Positions 11,393 through 21,301 of a stretch of DNA of 64,000 nt are shown here, one piece after another (positions within the stretch are counted from its first letter, which is position 1; each line of letters starts with the position of its first letter). The position numbers were made by a program, and so were the translations under genes. The notes below the pieces were generated by a model. It was not told where the DNA came from. It made no database searches and saw only the letters and a program-made list of their open reading frames with translations. Source of the stretch: Emydura subglobosa (taxonomy: Eukaryota > Chordata > Testudines > Chelidae); the NCBI GenBank assembly GCA_007922225.1, contig ML680053.1, positions 14,081,877 through 14,145,876 on the forward strand. Reading direction: 5' to 3'.

Positions 11393-11617
11393 TTGAACTG
11401 CCTGACCTCACCATTGCACTCTAATCAAGAGTCACCTGTTCCTGACTCCCCTCCTCCATCCACCTCTGCAGCAGATACAGTACCCTCACCTGTTCGAGCT
11501 ACAAATCCTGAGCCCATTGTTAGACCTGCACCAATAACACCTTCTGGTGCAAGAACACCAGAAGTCCATCAAGATCCACCTAGAGAGAGAAAGCCTTCTC
11601 CATGGTTGAATCTTTAG
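11393..11617 (+). pseudogene. Proline-rich C-terminal tail of Gypsy pol
   Basis: This is an open stretch of 74 codons rich in proline, serine and arginine (PVPDSPPPSTSAAD, then RERKPSPWLNL) just before the polypurine tract. Gypsy integrases often end with a low-complexity basic tail of this kind. It is probably not an independent gene. The preceding 11130-11390 holds a degraded GPY/F-like region. Confidence 0.6.
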
Positions 11618-11733
11618 CTAGGGCAAACTTATGTTTACTGGGCAGAATAATCTCTGGGGTTTAGCCAGGAAAGGAGGCAGTCTATCCTCATTCCCTTGTT
11701 CAGTGATTGTTCTATTAAATGGACATTTTCATT

Positions 11734-11747
11734 AAGGGGGGAGGAAT
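11734..11747 (+). promoter_or_regulatory. Polypurine tract of the Gypsy element
   Basis: A purine run, aaggggggaggaa, lies just upstream of the 3' LTR start. It would prime plus-strand DNA synthesis in an active element. Confidence 0.8.
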
Positions 11748-11751
11748 AATT

Positions 11752-11939
11752 TGTGTATTTTGTGTCCTGCCTAGCTTGCCGTTGCTAACAGAGCTAGAAT
11801 ATTATGGGATAGCTCAGCCAGTTCTGTCTGGTCTTAGAGTAGGAGAATAAACTCAGTTTCTGTGTGTTTATATCTCTCTGTGTTCCTGTCTGTGGTTTCT
11901 CTCTGAGTGCAAGTAACTTCCAAGTATCCAAACATAACA
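11752..11939 (+). repeat. 3' LTR of the Gypsy element
   Basis: This matches the 5' LTR over its whole length (tgtgtatttt to aacataaca). The flanking bases after it (atatcc) do not match the bases before the 5' LTR (tctgt), so no target duplication is preserved. Confidence 0.9.
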
Positions 11940-11944
11940 ATATC

Positions 11945-12095
11945 CCCCCTTTTCCAAATAGATGAGAAAGTGCGGCAGATAGAGATTAACATGACTTCTC
12001 CAAAGTCTCATAAAATGTCCAGGGTAGAGTCAGAAACTGAACTCCGATCTCTTGAGTGCCAGACCAGTAACATAACCACAGAACCATCCAGCCTT
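11945..12095 (-). repeat. Ancient MIR/L2-like repeat, antisense
   Basis: The pattern of a short 'ttttccaaatagatgagaaa' start, a 'gacttctccaaagtctca' middle and an 'actccgatctcttgagtgcc' end follows the antisense reading of old MIR/L2-like 3' segments. It begins directly after the Gypsy 3' LTR. Confidence 0.6.
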
Positions 12096-12164
12096 TGATG
12101 TGTGTGTGTGGGAGGGGGGGTGTCTCATACTGGCACTCTTCATTGTCATATCTGAGTGCTATGC

Positions 12165-12310
12165 ATTTACAGGAGGGCAAACTAAGCACAGGGTGGTTAA
12201 GGGACTTGCTAGGGTGATGCAGCAAAAGTCAGTGGCTGAGCTGTGACTAGAACTTGGAACTTCTCACTCTGAGTACCATGCTCAATCACCAGACAGTGCT
12301 TCTTCCTTTC
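12165..12310 (-). repeat. Second ancient MIR-like repeat, antisense
   Basis: Here the same class shows ttacaggagggcaaactaag, then gggacttgctagggtgatg and agtggctgagctgtg, the usual order in antisense MIR-like cores. It is separated from the previous copy by a G-rich short repeat near 12100-12122. Confidence 0.6.
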
Positions 12311-13084
12311 TCAAAACTCCCAAAAAAAACCAAGCAATAAAACCCTGCTTTCAACTCTCTGTAAATAGGATTCATTCATGGACCAAGCCATTAAGTCTGA
12401 TATCCTCCCTTTGGAGGGTAAGTGTTCCAGTATCCCAAATACGGTATCTCTTAAAGACCAATTTACGTCAGAATCAGTTCTTTGAAAGTGGCATGTCTGA
12501 TTTCCGTAAACCTAAGTTAGATGCTGATCAGAAACACTCCTCTTAGAGTTGGTGTTCTGCCCAGTCATGCTAAAATGCTCCTCAATTGGATGTTGGAGGA
12601 ATTTAAAGAGGGCAAACAGAAAGGTAAGGCTATAAAAATCTGAGCTGACATTGCCTGTACATGTGCCATTGTCTCTTTGTTTGCAATGGCATAAATTAAG
12701 GACGTATGTCAACTCCAGCATTTCCCTTTTACTCAAAATAACCTCATTCCTGTGGGGTTTAAGTCAAACCTTTAATGTTTCTTTAATACAGCTCCAGGGG
12801 GATTAATAGGATTGTACTGTAAATCACAATCTATCATTATACCAGTGAAGTGTTTTGATTTGAACTGTCAAAATCAATTTCTGGATGCATGATATCATTG
12901 CCCTCATAAAGAGAGATAGTCAGAAGGGGACAGCAGTTACTATCACAATGAAACTCAATTGCAATGACTTCTGCATTGCACTGGGGATGTTTCTTGTTCA
13001 ATGGCAATTACAGATTAAGATAATCCAATTACAGCACCTGTCCTCAATTACTAATATGGTGACACCTAGAGGCCCAAGAGGTAA
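12311..13084. other. Non-coding stretch, no gene seen
   Basis: No repeats or exons could be recognised with confidence. Base composition is ordinary and reading frames are short. Confidence 0.4.
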
Positions 13085-13210
13085 GTAGATCCCTATTGTG
13101 CTAGGCACTGCACAAACAAATAACACAAAAAACTTTCCCTGACTGAGAAAGGAGGCTTATGATAAAGTACAGAAGGGGGATAAATGGACAACAGGCATGA
13201 GGTGAGGGAT
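13085..13210 (-). repeat. Antisense copy of the 'ccattgtgctag' tail repeat
   Basis: The text attgtgctaggcactgcaca, then aactttccctgactgagaaa, matches the antisense form of the dispersed tail also found at 6550, 17285 and 45300. Confidence 0.65.
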
Positions 13211-14617
13211 GGACAAGGTCACGGTAAGAACTGATTTGTTTGCATACATAAATAGCTTCAGTGGTCAGAATGATGGCCAGCTTTACTAATGCCAGATGGT
13301 TGTGATTTGTAGACATCTTGGCAGAGGTAGGTTTTAAGGAGGGAGTATTAGTCCTCAAAAACCTAAGTATTTAGCTGAATTCTTAGTATTTAATGGCTAG
13401 TGCCATCTCAGATCATTTGTAGTGTGGCCCTTGTTAGTTTCATAGATTTTTTTAAAATCCCATTGTGAGAATATAGTTTGACCTCCTGTATCACACAGGC
13501 CATAGAATTTCATCCAGCTTCTCCTGTGTTGAGCTCAGTAACTTCTTAGATGGCTTGCACTGCTAAAGATCAACCTCTGGTGTAGTTCCTCATGAGAGAG
13601 AGCATGCCCCGAGTAAAATGTGCTCAAGGACGTGAGGACTAATGTCCCTAAGGAAAACTTCTGGTCTGGTCTCCCTTTAGCTGACTTTTGCCTCCACATC
13701 TTGTTTCTAAAGTAGAGTATAAGTAATGTCACAATTTATTAACTCTTAATACTGACAATGTTATAATTATAATATCTCTCGCTACCAGCAGATGTGAGAA
13801 GAAATAAAAACATGTGTGGGAAGTTTGCATAAAGTTCTATGGTATCATCAGGTCACTGGGTACCATGCTCCATCACTTCCCAAATAGGTTCAGAATATAT
13901 AGTGAGAAATTAAACTGTAGGACATGCTTCTGTTTCTTGATCGCAGATTCACAAACATCTGACCTGAATTTAAAGCCCTACTGATGTGGGTGATTTTGCC
14001 TCTGAGACAAACAAAAAGTGATAGGCAATTTATATAGAAATAAATGTTTTTTTGTCAAATGATGGAACTGAAAACAAGAGCGTTACTCAAGTGACTTCTC
14101 CATTTCATGTTGTCAAATGACTTTTTAAGGTAACTGCTATAGAACCCAATTCAACAAAGCATTTAACACATCATTAAGTCTATCCATAAAATATTCATGC
14201 ATGTGTATAAAGTATGTCCTTAAGTGTCTTGCTGAACTGATGCCTTAAACAGTAAGTAATCTGTAAGAAGTAATCTTGATTACTTTTTAGACAAAACACT
14301 CAACTGGAGTATTTTCAGTTTTGATCGTTCTTTAAAAAAAAAAAAAAAAGAAAGAAAGTTGATGTGCATGAGCAATACAATGGTATTGTGGTGTCTATTA
14401 TAGCCAGATGTAAAGGTAACCTAAGAATGTGATCAGCATTGCTATTGACTGCTTGTGGACTCATGCAATTTCTGCAAACGGTCCTGCCCAGTGTCTATCT
14501 CTGACACCACAGTTGCCAAAAATAAAAACAACTTTCTTTGATGTCCATGACTTTTTAAGGTCAGTGGGCCCAATTATCCTCTCTCCCCTTTTTGTAGCTT
14601 GGAGCCCTGTAAACTGA
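13211..14617. other. Non-coding stretch with an A-rich tract
   Basis: No gene is seen. There is an A-run with a gaaagaaag extension at 14334-14358. The remainder has no recognisable repeat. Confidence 0.4.
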
Positions 14618-14889
14618 GGATATATCTACACTGCAATTAAATACCTGCAGCGGATCCATGACAGCTGACTTTGGCTCATGGGGTTCAGGCTAAGGGGCTG
14701 TTTAAATGTAGTGTAAACCTTCCGATTTTGGCTGCAGCCTGATCTCTGGGATACTCCCATCTCCAGGATCCTAGAGCCCAGGCACTAGCCCGACTCCAAA
14801 TGTTTACTCTGCAATTAAACAGTCCCTTAGCCCAAGCCAGCTGGCCCAGGCCAGCCATGGGTTTTTAATTGCAGAGTAGACATACCCAG
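14618..14889. mobile_element. Foldback MITE with about 24-bp inverted ends
   Basis: The left end ggatatatctacactgcaat pairs with the reverse complement of the right end (gggtatgtctactctgcaat), about 20 of 24 positions matching when the shared attaaa is included. A 'gtctaca' core at the ends is typical of the Harbinger-like short elements seen elsewhere in this window. It is 272 bp with no coding capacity. Target duplication is not clear. Confidence 0.7.
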
Positions 14890-16450
14890 AAAGGCCAGCC
14901 TGGGTAATGAGTAATCTCTTACACCTATGTGAAAATAATCCGTAGTATTTTGAATCAAGCAATTGGTGATTCATAATAGATTTGATTCTTTTCAAAATAA
15001 ATTTCACAGCAGCCCTGGGGAACAACTTCTATTAAGATATTTTTCATTATGTAAATAGTTTGATGTTTGGAAAAATAGCAGGGTTGCTAACACTTGTTCT
15101 GGTGAAGTAAAATGTGTATTACTTTGCTTAACCAAGTGACTCTAAAATGGTGTATAAGCAGCCCTTCGTATTCATTCAAAATGAAATGTCAATGTTTTAT
15201 AATTCATGACAGTATGCTGGGATGTATTTTTAATAATATGCTGCAGGTTCAGTTAAGATCAGATGCAAAATCAGTCTCTCTGTCCCTTCTTGGACCTTTT
15301 GGAAGCCTTTTTTCCTCTCACTTGTTTTTATTTTTTATTTACATTAGCTGAATAATCATTAACTATAATTTCAACGTAAATTCCTGAGTAGATAAAAAAA
15401 TAAGATCATATATCCCTACAGTGGTTTATTTAGATCTTCATTTATTTGATCATCTCTGCAGGAAGGTGATGAGATTTCCCTTGATGTTTTTTTAGAAAAT
15501 GGCACATGGGGAGCAAGAAGCTATTTCCTCACTGGTGTCTGTAGAATATGACAACATGATAAATCAGACATGAGAACAATGTTGTTTTGTTTTCAACAAA
15601 AATTCTAAAGCTGATTCTGTTTTAGGATCAATTGGACCTAGTGGACTGAGATGGGCTTAGAGTCAGGAGACCTAGGTTCAGTTGCTGAGTGACACAACAC
15701 ACTTTAACCACTCTGGGCCTAATTCTTCTCTCACGGCAGTGTAAATAAGGGGTAATTCCACTGAAGTTGATGAAGTTACACCCTGGTAGAACTGGTGTGA
15801 GAGGACAGCCTTAGTTACCCCATATGCAAACTGTTTCCCTCGTTTGAGAAAGTAATCTACAAATGAACAAATGCCACATCCATACAAAGTGCTATTGCTA
15901 ATCAACAGAATTCCCTCCCTACTGGTGATAGTTCAAAGAACAGCAAAAATCATTACAGGGCTGGAAAGACTGATTAATCAGGAAAACCTAAATTAACTAC
16001 TAATACTCATTAGCATTGATCTACTGTAACACTCAGTAAATACAGAGAGAGAGGGAGGTTTGGCAGAACTAGATTTTTAATTTTTTTAAAAATAATTTTG
16101 ACAGATAATATTAATGTTTATTTTTAAGCATTTCTTCTATTTTTAGCAAATAAAATTTTCACAGTTGCAGGAAATTATGGGGTTCTGACAATTATTTAAC
16201 GACAGTAGACATTGACATTCAAATTGTTAAAACTCAAATTGTCACATGTCAAAATATACAAAATAAATATCCTTAAATCAAACTCCAATAAATTTTCAAG
16301 CAGCATTGTTCTTACTTTTCTTATCTGTAAATTTCATTTATTATCAATGGAAATATTTTTGTCATCGATTTGTGCACGAATGGTGAAATCAATGCTTACC
16401 AACATTTATTGATACAAATTCTAATAGCCAAACTATATACATCAGCTTGG
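14890..16450. other. Non-coding stretch with weak SINE traces
   Basis: Around 15650-15720 (gagacctaggttcagttgct) a B-box-like word suggests an old tRNA-derived SINE, and 15715-15800 has dispersed-repeat character. The stretch 16080-16400 is AT-rich. No exon is recognisable. Confidence 0.4.
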
Positions 16451-16479
16451 AAGGTAAGTGACAACTAAGAGGGATCTAT

Positions 16480-16720
16480 AACAAAAATAAGTCTGTAAAT
16501 ATCTGAAGGGTGCATAATCAAAGGATAGAATTAAGAAAATAGAAATGTAGGCCAAATATTGGATAGGGGAAAAGGGAATAGATAAAGAACCTGTCCTGAC
16601 AGTGAAATCCGTAACATTGTGGAATAGTTTCCACCACAGAAGAGGCATGGAAGCCTATCCCAGGAGGCATTTAAAAGGAGACTAAACAAATGACTGTGTA
16701 ATATTGTAACAAATTTAATG
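16480..16720 (+). repeat. CR1 3' fragment, sense, old
   Basis: The text gtaacattgtggaatagttt and gcatttaaaaggagactaaac corresponds to the end of CR1 ORF2 and the start of its 3' UTR (W-N-S-L-P region). It is diverged and short, with no preserved reading frame. Confidence 0.65.
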
Positions 16721-17159
16721 CATTACTGTTCAGAACTCCATGGCAGTAGTGGGAACAGTACTCCAATCTTCCTATTTCAAAAACACAGCCTCCCTCCCTT
16801 TGAGCTAAAGGTATGAGCAGTATAAGAACTTTGACACACAGTTCTGATTCTGTCCAGTAGAGGGCAGAGGTGTACAAATACACTAGTCAGATCATTACAA
16901 CAATTTGTGGGGAACAATATTGCAATGGCTTGGAACATAATCTAATACGTCTTATCTTAATATTTTAATTTATAGTTAGAGGAATTTAAATTTGTTTTTA
17001 TTTATGTTTTTATAAAGTTACCATTCACTCACAGAGGCAGTTCAAAAATTATTTAAAAAAAAAAGAACCCAAACACCCAGCCAACCCCTAAAAAAGACAA
17101 CTTAAAAGATAGTATAAAATTATCTGCAAGTTCTGTTGGAAACGAAGCTCTATTTTTAC

Positions 17160-17425
17160 ACTTGGACTGGGGAGATCTGGGTTCCAGGTTCTGCCACAGA
17201 CTTCCTGCATGACCTTGGCTAAATCAGTTTATCTGCCAATACCATCTGTAATATACCATATTTTCCCTCCCACTCTGTTTGTCTTGACTATGCAGAGCAC
17301 AAGCTCTTAGGAACAGGACTATTCCTTACTTTGTGTTTGTACAGTACCTAGTACAATGGGGCCCTGATCTTGCTTGTGGCTTCTTGAGACTACCATAACA
17401 CAAATATTAATAATCTTTTAGTAAT
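17160..17425 (+). repeat. tRNA/CORE-type SINE, sense, with tail
   Basis: The head ctgggttccaggttctgcc resembles a B-box region, followed by a core (cttcctgcatgaccttggct) and the dispersed tail (gtttgtacagtacctagtac, then aatggggccctgatc). The tail is shared with copies at 6550, 13085 and 45300. It ends in a taataata-type A/T tail. Confidence 0.65.
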
Positions 17426-17597
17426 AGTAATAAATTACATTGGATGACCCTTTATGAGAAAAACAAACATGTGATTAATAAAATGACTTATATAGTAGTT
17501 TTGTTTTAGTAAAAGGTAATATTTCCTATGTACTTCTACCATGGGGCATTCACACTTTTATCTGTAGTTGGTAAGTTTTTTAACAATTAGAGTTTGT

Positions 17598-17620
17598 TGT
17601 TTTGTTTTGTTTTGTTTTGT
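17598..17620 (+). repeat. (TTTTG)n short tandem repeat
   Basis: A run of about four ttttg units, seen directly. Confidence 0.9.
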
Positions 17621-17723
17621 CAACTAAAGTCTGGCCCTCCTGTTTTGTGATTATTGGCCTGGACAGTGTGATTAAGGCAGTGATTAGTGTGATTAGGTCC
17701 TCAAGGAATCCATTTTAAAGCAC

Positions 17724-18182
17724 TTGGAAGAGAGGAAGGTGATCAGGAACAGTCAACATGGATTCACCAAGGGAAAGTCATACCTGATCAACCTGATTGC
17801 TTTCTATGAAGAGATGGCTGGCTCTGTGGATGTGGGGAAAGTGGTGGACGTGATATACCTTGACTTTAGCAAAGCTTTTGATACGGTCTCTCACAGTATT
17901 CTTATCAGCAAGTTAAGGAAGTATGGGTTGGATGAATGGACTATAAAATGGATAGAGAACTGGCTAGAGCATAGGGCTCAACGAGTAGTGATCAATGGCT
18001 CCATGTCTAGCTGGCAGCCGGTCACAAGTGGAGTGCCCCAGGGGTCGGTCCTGGGGCCGGTTTTGTTCAACATCTTTATCAATGATCTGGAGGATGGGGT
18101 AGATTGCACCCTCAGCAAGTTTGCAGATGACACTAAGCTGGGGGGAGTGGTAGATACCCCGGAAGATAGGGATAGGATATGA
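17724..18182 (+). pseudogene. CR1 reverse transcriptase, well-preserved fragment
   Basis: This is 152 open codons of the RT fingers and palm. Motifs in order: [22 protein letters not shown] (motif A with catalytic Asp), a helix region [38 protein letters not shown] (motif B region) and [11 protein letters not shown] (motif C, FADD). These are all hallmarks of CR1 ORF2 RT, which copies LINE RNA at the nicked target site. The fragment lacks the endonuclease and RT N-terminus. A short duplication or insertion near 18178 (atatgata) ends the frame; the protein continues in another frame as [20 protein letters not shown]. Confidence 0.92.
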
Positions 18183-18410
18183 TACAGAAGGACCTAAACA
18201 AACTGGAGGATTGGGCCAAAAGAAATCTGATGAGGTTCAACAAGGACAAGTGTGGAGTCCTGCACTTAGGACAGAAGAATCCCATGCACAGCTACAGGGA
18301 CCGACAAGCTAGGCAGCAGTTCTGCAGAAAAGGACCTGGGGGTAACAGTTGATAAGAAGCTGGATCTGAGTCAGCAGTGTGCCCTGGTTGCCAAGAAGGC
18401 TAATAGCATA

Positions 18411-18890
18411 TTGGGCTGCATTAGTAGTAGCATTGCCAGCAGATCACGGGAAGTGATCATTCCCCTCTATTCGGCATTGGTGAGGCCGCATTTGGAGTAT
18501 TGTGTCCAGTTTTGGGCCCCCCACTACAACAAGGATGTGGAGAAGTTAGAAAGAGTCCAGCAGAGGGCAACAAAAATGATTAGGGGCTGTAGCACAAGAC
18601 TTATGAGGAGAGGCTGAAGGAACTAGGCTTGTTCAGTCTACAGAAGAGAAGAATGAGGGAGGATTTGATAGCAGCCTTTAACTACCTGAAAAGGGGTTCC
18701 AAGGAGGATGGAGCTAGGCTGTTCTCAGTGGTGGCAGATGACAGAACAAGGAGCAATGGTCTCAAGTTGCAGGGGGGTCTAGGTTGGGCATTAGGAAAAA
18801 GTTTTTCACTAGGTGAAGCACTGGAATGGGTTACCCAGGGAGGTGGTGGAATCTCCATCTTTAGAGCTTTTTAAGCTGCGGCTTGACAAA
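18411..18890 (+). pseudogene. CR1 ORF2 C-terminal region
   Basis: This is the post-RT part of CR1 ORF2. It reads [20 protein letters not shown], then [11 protein letters not shown] and [10 protein letters not shown], and after a shift near 18605 [20 protein letters not shown]. The last stretch occurs almost identically on the minus strand at 38.4 kb in another CR1 copy. This region is conserved in CR1 and may help bind template RNA; that role is family knowledge, not visible here. Confidence 0.85.
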
Positions 18891-18999
18891 ACCCTCGCTG
18901 GGATTATTTAGCTGAGGTTAGTCCTGCTCTGAGCAGGGGGTTGGACTAGATGACTTCCTGAGGTCCCTTCCAACTCTATGATTCTATGATTAATGTGAG

Positions 19000-20040
19000 T
19001 TGCTGGATTTTTTTCCACCTTCACACTAATTTACAGTAGGAGACTGACCAATGCATGCTGAGTGTTTTATGAGATCAGTGGAGGGAGCAATGTTGACAGT
19101 AGTTTTCATAGGGAACTTTTCACCTGTCCTCTGGTTGGGAGTCATGTTTAGCAATTGTGACCAGCAGTAAAGGGATGGGCAGGAAAAAAGCGAAAGAGCA
19201 GCAAACTAGAAAATAAACTAAATTAGAACTTCAAAGCACTTGCAGGGGTGAGGATAGCCAGTTTAAAATGATAACTGTCTCATTCAGATGTAGTATCTGA
19301 GACATCAGTGATTGTACAAGCAAGGAACTGGACTCCATCTATAAAGAGAGATAAACTGATTTAGAGATGATGTATCTTCTGGTAACACCCCACCAAAACA
19401 GATATAAACGGAACATCACCACCAACACAAATTGGAAGTATTACAGAAAATGTTCTCAATGGGATAGGACAAGAGGGGCTCCTTGGGCAGATTTATCCTC
19501 AGCACAGCAAAGCTGCTATAATGGCAACAACATAAATGTGCCTATTGTGAAACAAGTAATAAGTACCCTAGTACATAAAAATCTACCCAGTGCTAACAAA
19601 TGAAGAGTTTCTCAACCCAGATAACTACAGAGGCATAATCCAGTCTTGTATTTCCTTCTTTCAACAGCACTAACCTCCCAACCAATGGAGTGAAAGAATT
19701 TGAAATGCTCAAGATGCTAGACTTGGCATAATACCAATATAGGAATCACTGAGAAGAAATCAACTCTTTAGACTGCCGCAGATCCCTGTGCAGAATTACC
19801 ACACAAGCAGGCTGCCCTCACTACAGTGAAGTACATGAGTACAAACTAGACAGAAAAACTGGAAGCACCATTCAAACCCAGATGGAAACCAATGGGACAA
19901 AGAGATATAGACATCTACTCCAACGTGTGAAATACAAGACAGTATGAGAAAGATATTTCCTGCAATTATCAAGCAAGATAAAATATTTTTCATAGGGGAG
20001 GGGGGAAAAAAGGAAAGCTGCCTAGCTCCAAGAGGAGGAA
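19000..20040. other. Non-coding stretch, no gene seen
   Basis: No coding exon or recognisable repeat was found. The short open frame near 19367-19603 has no family features and looks random. Confidence 0.45.
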
Positions 20041-20300
20041 AAGAGATAAAAGAGGAAGGATGGCCCAGAAGTTAAGCTAGTAGCCTAGTACCTGGGCTAA
20101 GGAAATTCAATTCCCTGCTCCCCCTCCAGCACGCTTCCTGTGTGGCCTTAGGTGAATCATGTAAGGAGAAATTTTTAAAAATGCCTAAGTGAGTTAGGTA
20201 CCTTAGATGCTTTTGAAAGTCTCACCCTTACTCTCCCAGTTCCTCATCTCTAAAATGGGGATAATAGCATGTCCCTACCTCACAAGGTCTTGGCAGGATG
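20041..20300 (+). repeat. tRNA-derived CORE-type SINE, sense
   Basis: An A-box-like tggcccagaagtt near 20062 and a B-box-like aattcaattccc near 20105 are followed by tgtgtggccttaggtgaatc and aaaatggggataatagc, the usual order of an old MIR/CORE-type SINE. It ends just before the CpG island. Confidence 0.7.
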
Positions 20301-20841
20301 GACAGCTGAAATATTCTGAAATAGTCAGCTACTCCAGCAATAAGGGCCCTGGGGAGTGAAGTGATCACACACAACCACCTGCCAGGGGACAAACAGTCAG
20401 GACCAATGGCCACGGGATAAAAGCAGAAGCATTTGTATCTATCTCTGGGAGAGCTCCGGCTTTCACCAGGCGCTGTGCAGCTCGCCCTGCCCCTGAGGTA
20501 CGATTGCACTGAGCGGTAGGTGCGAGAGGACCCAGGGTGGGAGGGAAGGTAGCAGCGAGGGATGGGCGAGAACTCCTGAGGTCTGGGTCTGCGCTGACGA
20601 GGAGGAGGCAGGAGCGTGAGAGGATCGCGGGGGGCGAGCGGGGAGTGTCGCTAATGGGACGGAGAGGCTGCAGGGAGGCTGTGGAGGGAGTGAGCGCGTG
20701 CGTCTCTCCGTCTGAGCGGCAGGGATGAGCGCACACAGAGGCTGAGCCTGCCCGCTCCTTTCCCGGAGAGCAGGCAGGAGTGGGGTGAGTGTGGGGCTGC
20801 CTCTCTGCTGGGAACGGGAAGAGTGAGAGGCTGGGGGGGAC

Positions 20842-20850
20842 GATGGGGCG
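20842..20850 (+). promoter_or_regulatory. GC box (Sp/KLF-type site)
   Basis: A ggggcgggg word within the CpG island, the consensus for Sp1-family factors. Confidence 0.6.
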
Positions 20851-21129
20851 GGGGGAGAAGAGGCGGGTACACAGGAGCGGGCTCTCCTCCCGGTAGGCTG
20901 CGCTGTGAGCAGAGAGGCCCCCTGCGCTCACAGCTCCCAAGGCAGAGTCCGGAGCTGCGTGCCGAGCGCGGCGCGCCTCCAGCCGTCTCCTCCCGGCCCC
21001 AGTCCCGGGCGGGCTGCGCGCTGCAGCGGGAGGGCGCAGCGGGGCTGGCTCCCGGAGACCATGCAGCGGAGGCAGAGGGGGAAGCCCCGGAGCTGATGCA
21101 GGTGGAGGGAAGGGTGCGTCACCTTTTCT

Positions 21130-21137
21130 GCGGGGGC
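21130..21137 (+). promoter_or_regulatory. GC box (Sp/KLF-type site)
   Basis: A ggggcggg word inside the CpG island, shortly upstream of the CAG tract. Confidence 0.6.
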
Positions 21138-21274
21138 GGGCCGGGCCCTTTGTAGAGCCGGCTGGGCAGGGAGGGTCGGGGAGACGCGCGTGGAAACTTT
21201 CCGCCTTGCGAACTTGCCTGCCCGGCGTGCACTGCCCGAGCTGCCGCTGGCGCGGGAGGCAGAGGCGGCGGCTG

Positions 21275-21301
21275 CAGCAGCAGCAGCAGCAGCAGCAGCA
21301 G
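21275..21301 (+). repeat. (CAG)9 trinucleotide repeat
   Basis: Nine uninterrupted CAG units preceded by ggcggcggctg. It would read as Gln, Ala or Ser depending on frame and as CTG on the minus strand. It lies in the CpG island, so it may be in a 5' UTR or a first coding exon. Confidence 0.95.

Larger units (their letters stand above)
7230..11939 (+). mobile_element. Gypsy-type LTR retrotransposon, degenerate, both LTRs present
   Basis: This is a complete 4.7 kb proviral layout: 5' LTR, primer-binding-site region, gag with zinc knuckles, aspartic protease, RT, RNase H, integrase, a proline-rich C-terminal tail, a polypurine tract and a 3' LTR. The order protease-RT-RNase H-integrase is that of Ty3/Gypsy (Metaviridae). 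No envelope gene is seen. Reading frames are broken by several stops and shifts, and two catalytic aspartates read as asparagine. The two LTRs differ at roughly a dozen positions plus small indels, so the insertion is old. No convincing target-site duplication flanks it. Confidence 0.92.
17690..18993 (+). mobile_element. CR1 LINE, 5'-truncated, relatively young
   Basis: This is a sense CR1 fragment starting inside the RT and ending in the CR1 terminal octamer repeats (gattctatgattaatg) at about 18993. The reading is well kept over most of the length, unlike the other CR1 copies here, suggesting a more recent insertion. Only a frame change near 18180, one near 18300 and one or two downstream break it. 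A target duplication is not obvious. Confidence 0.92.

Noticed and set aside
20365..20940. Long minus-strand open frame (191 codons) in the CpG island
   Set aside because: Stop codons are rare in GC-rich DNA and several overlapping long frames occur on both strands here. No domain or codon pattern supports a protein.
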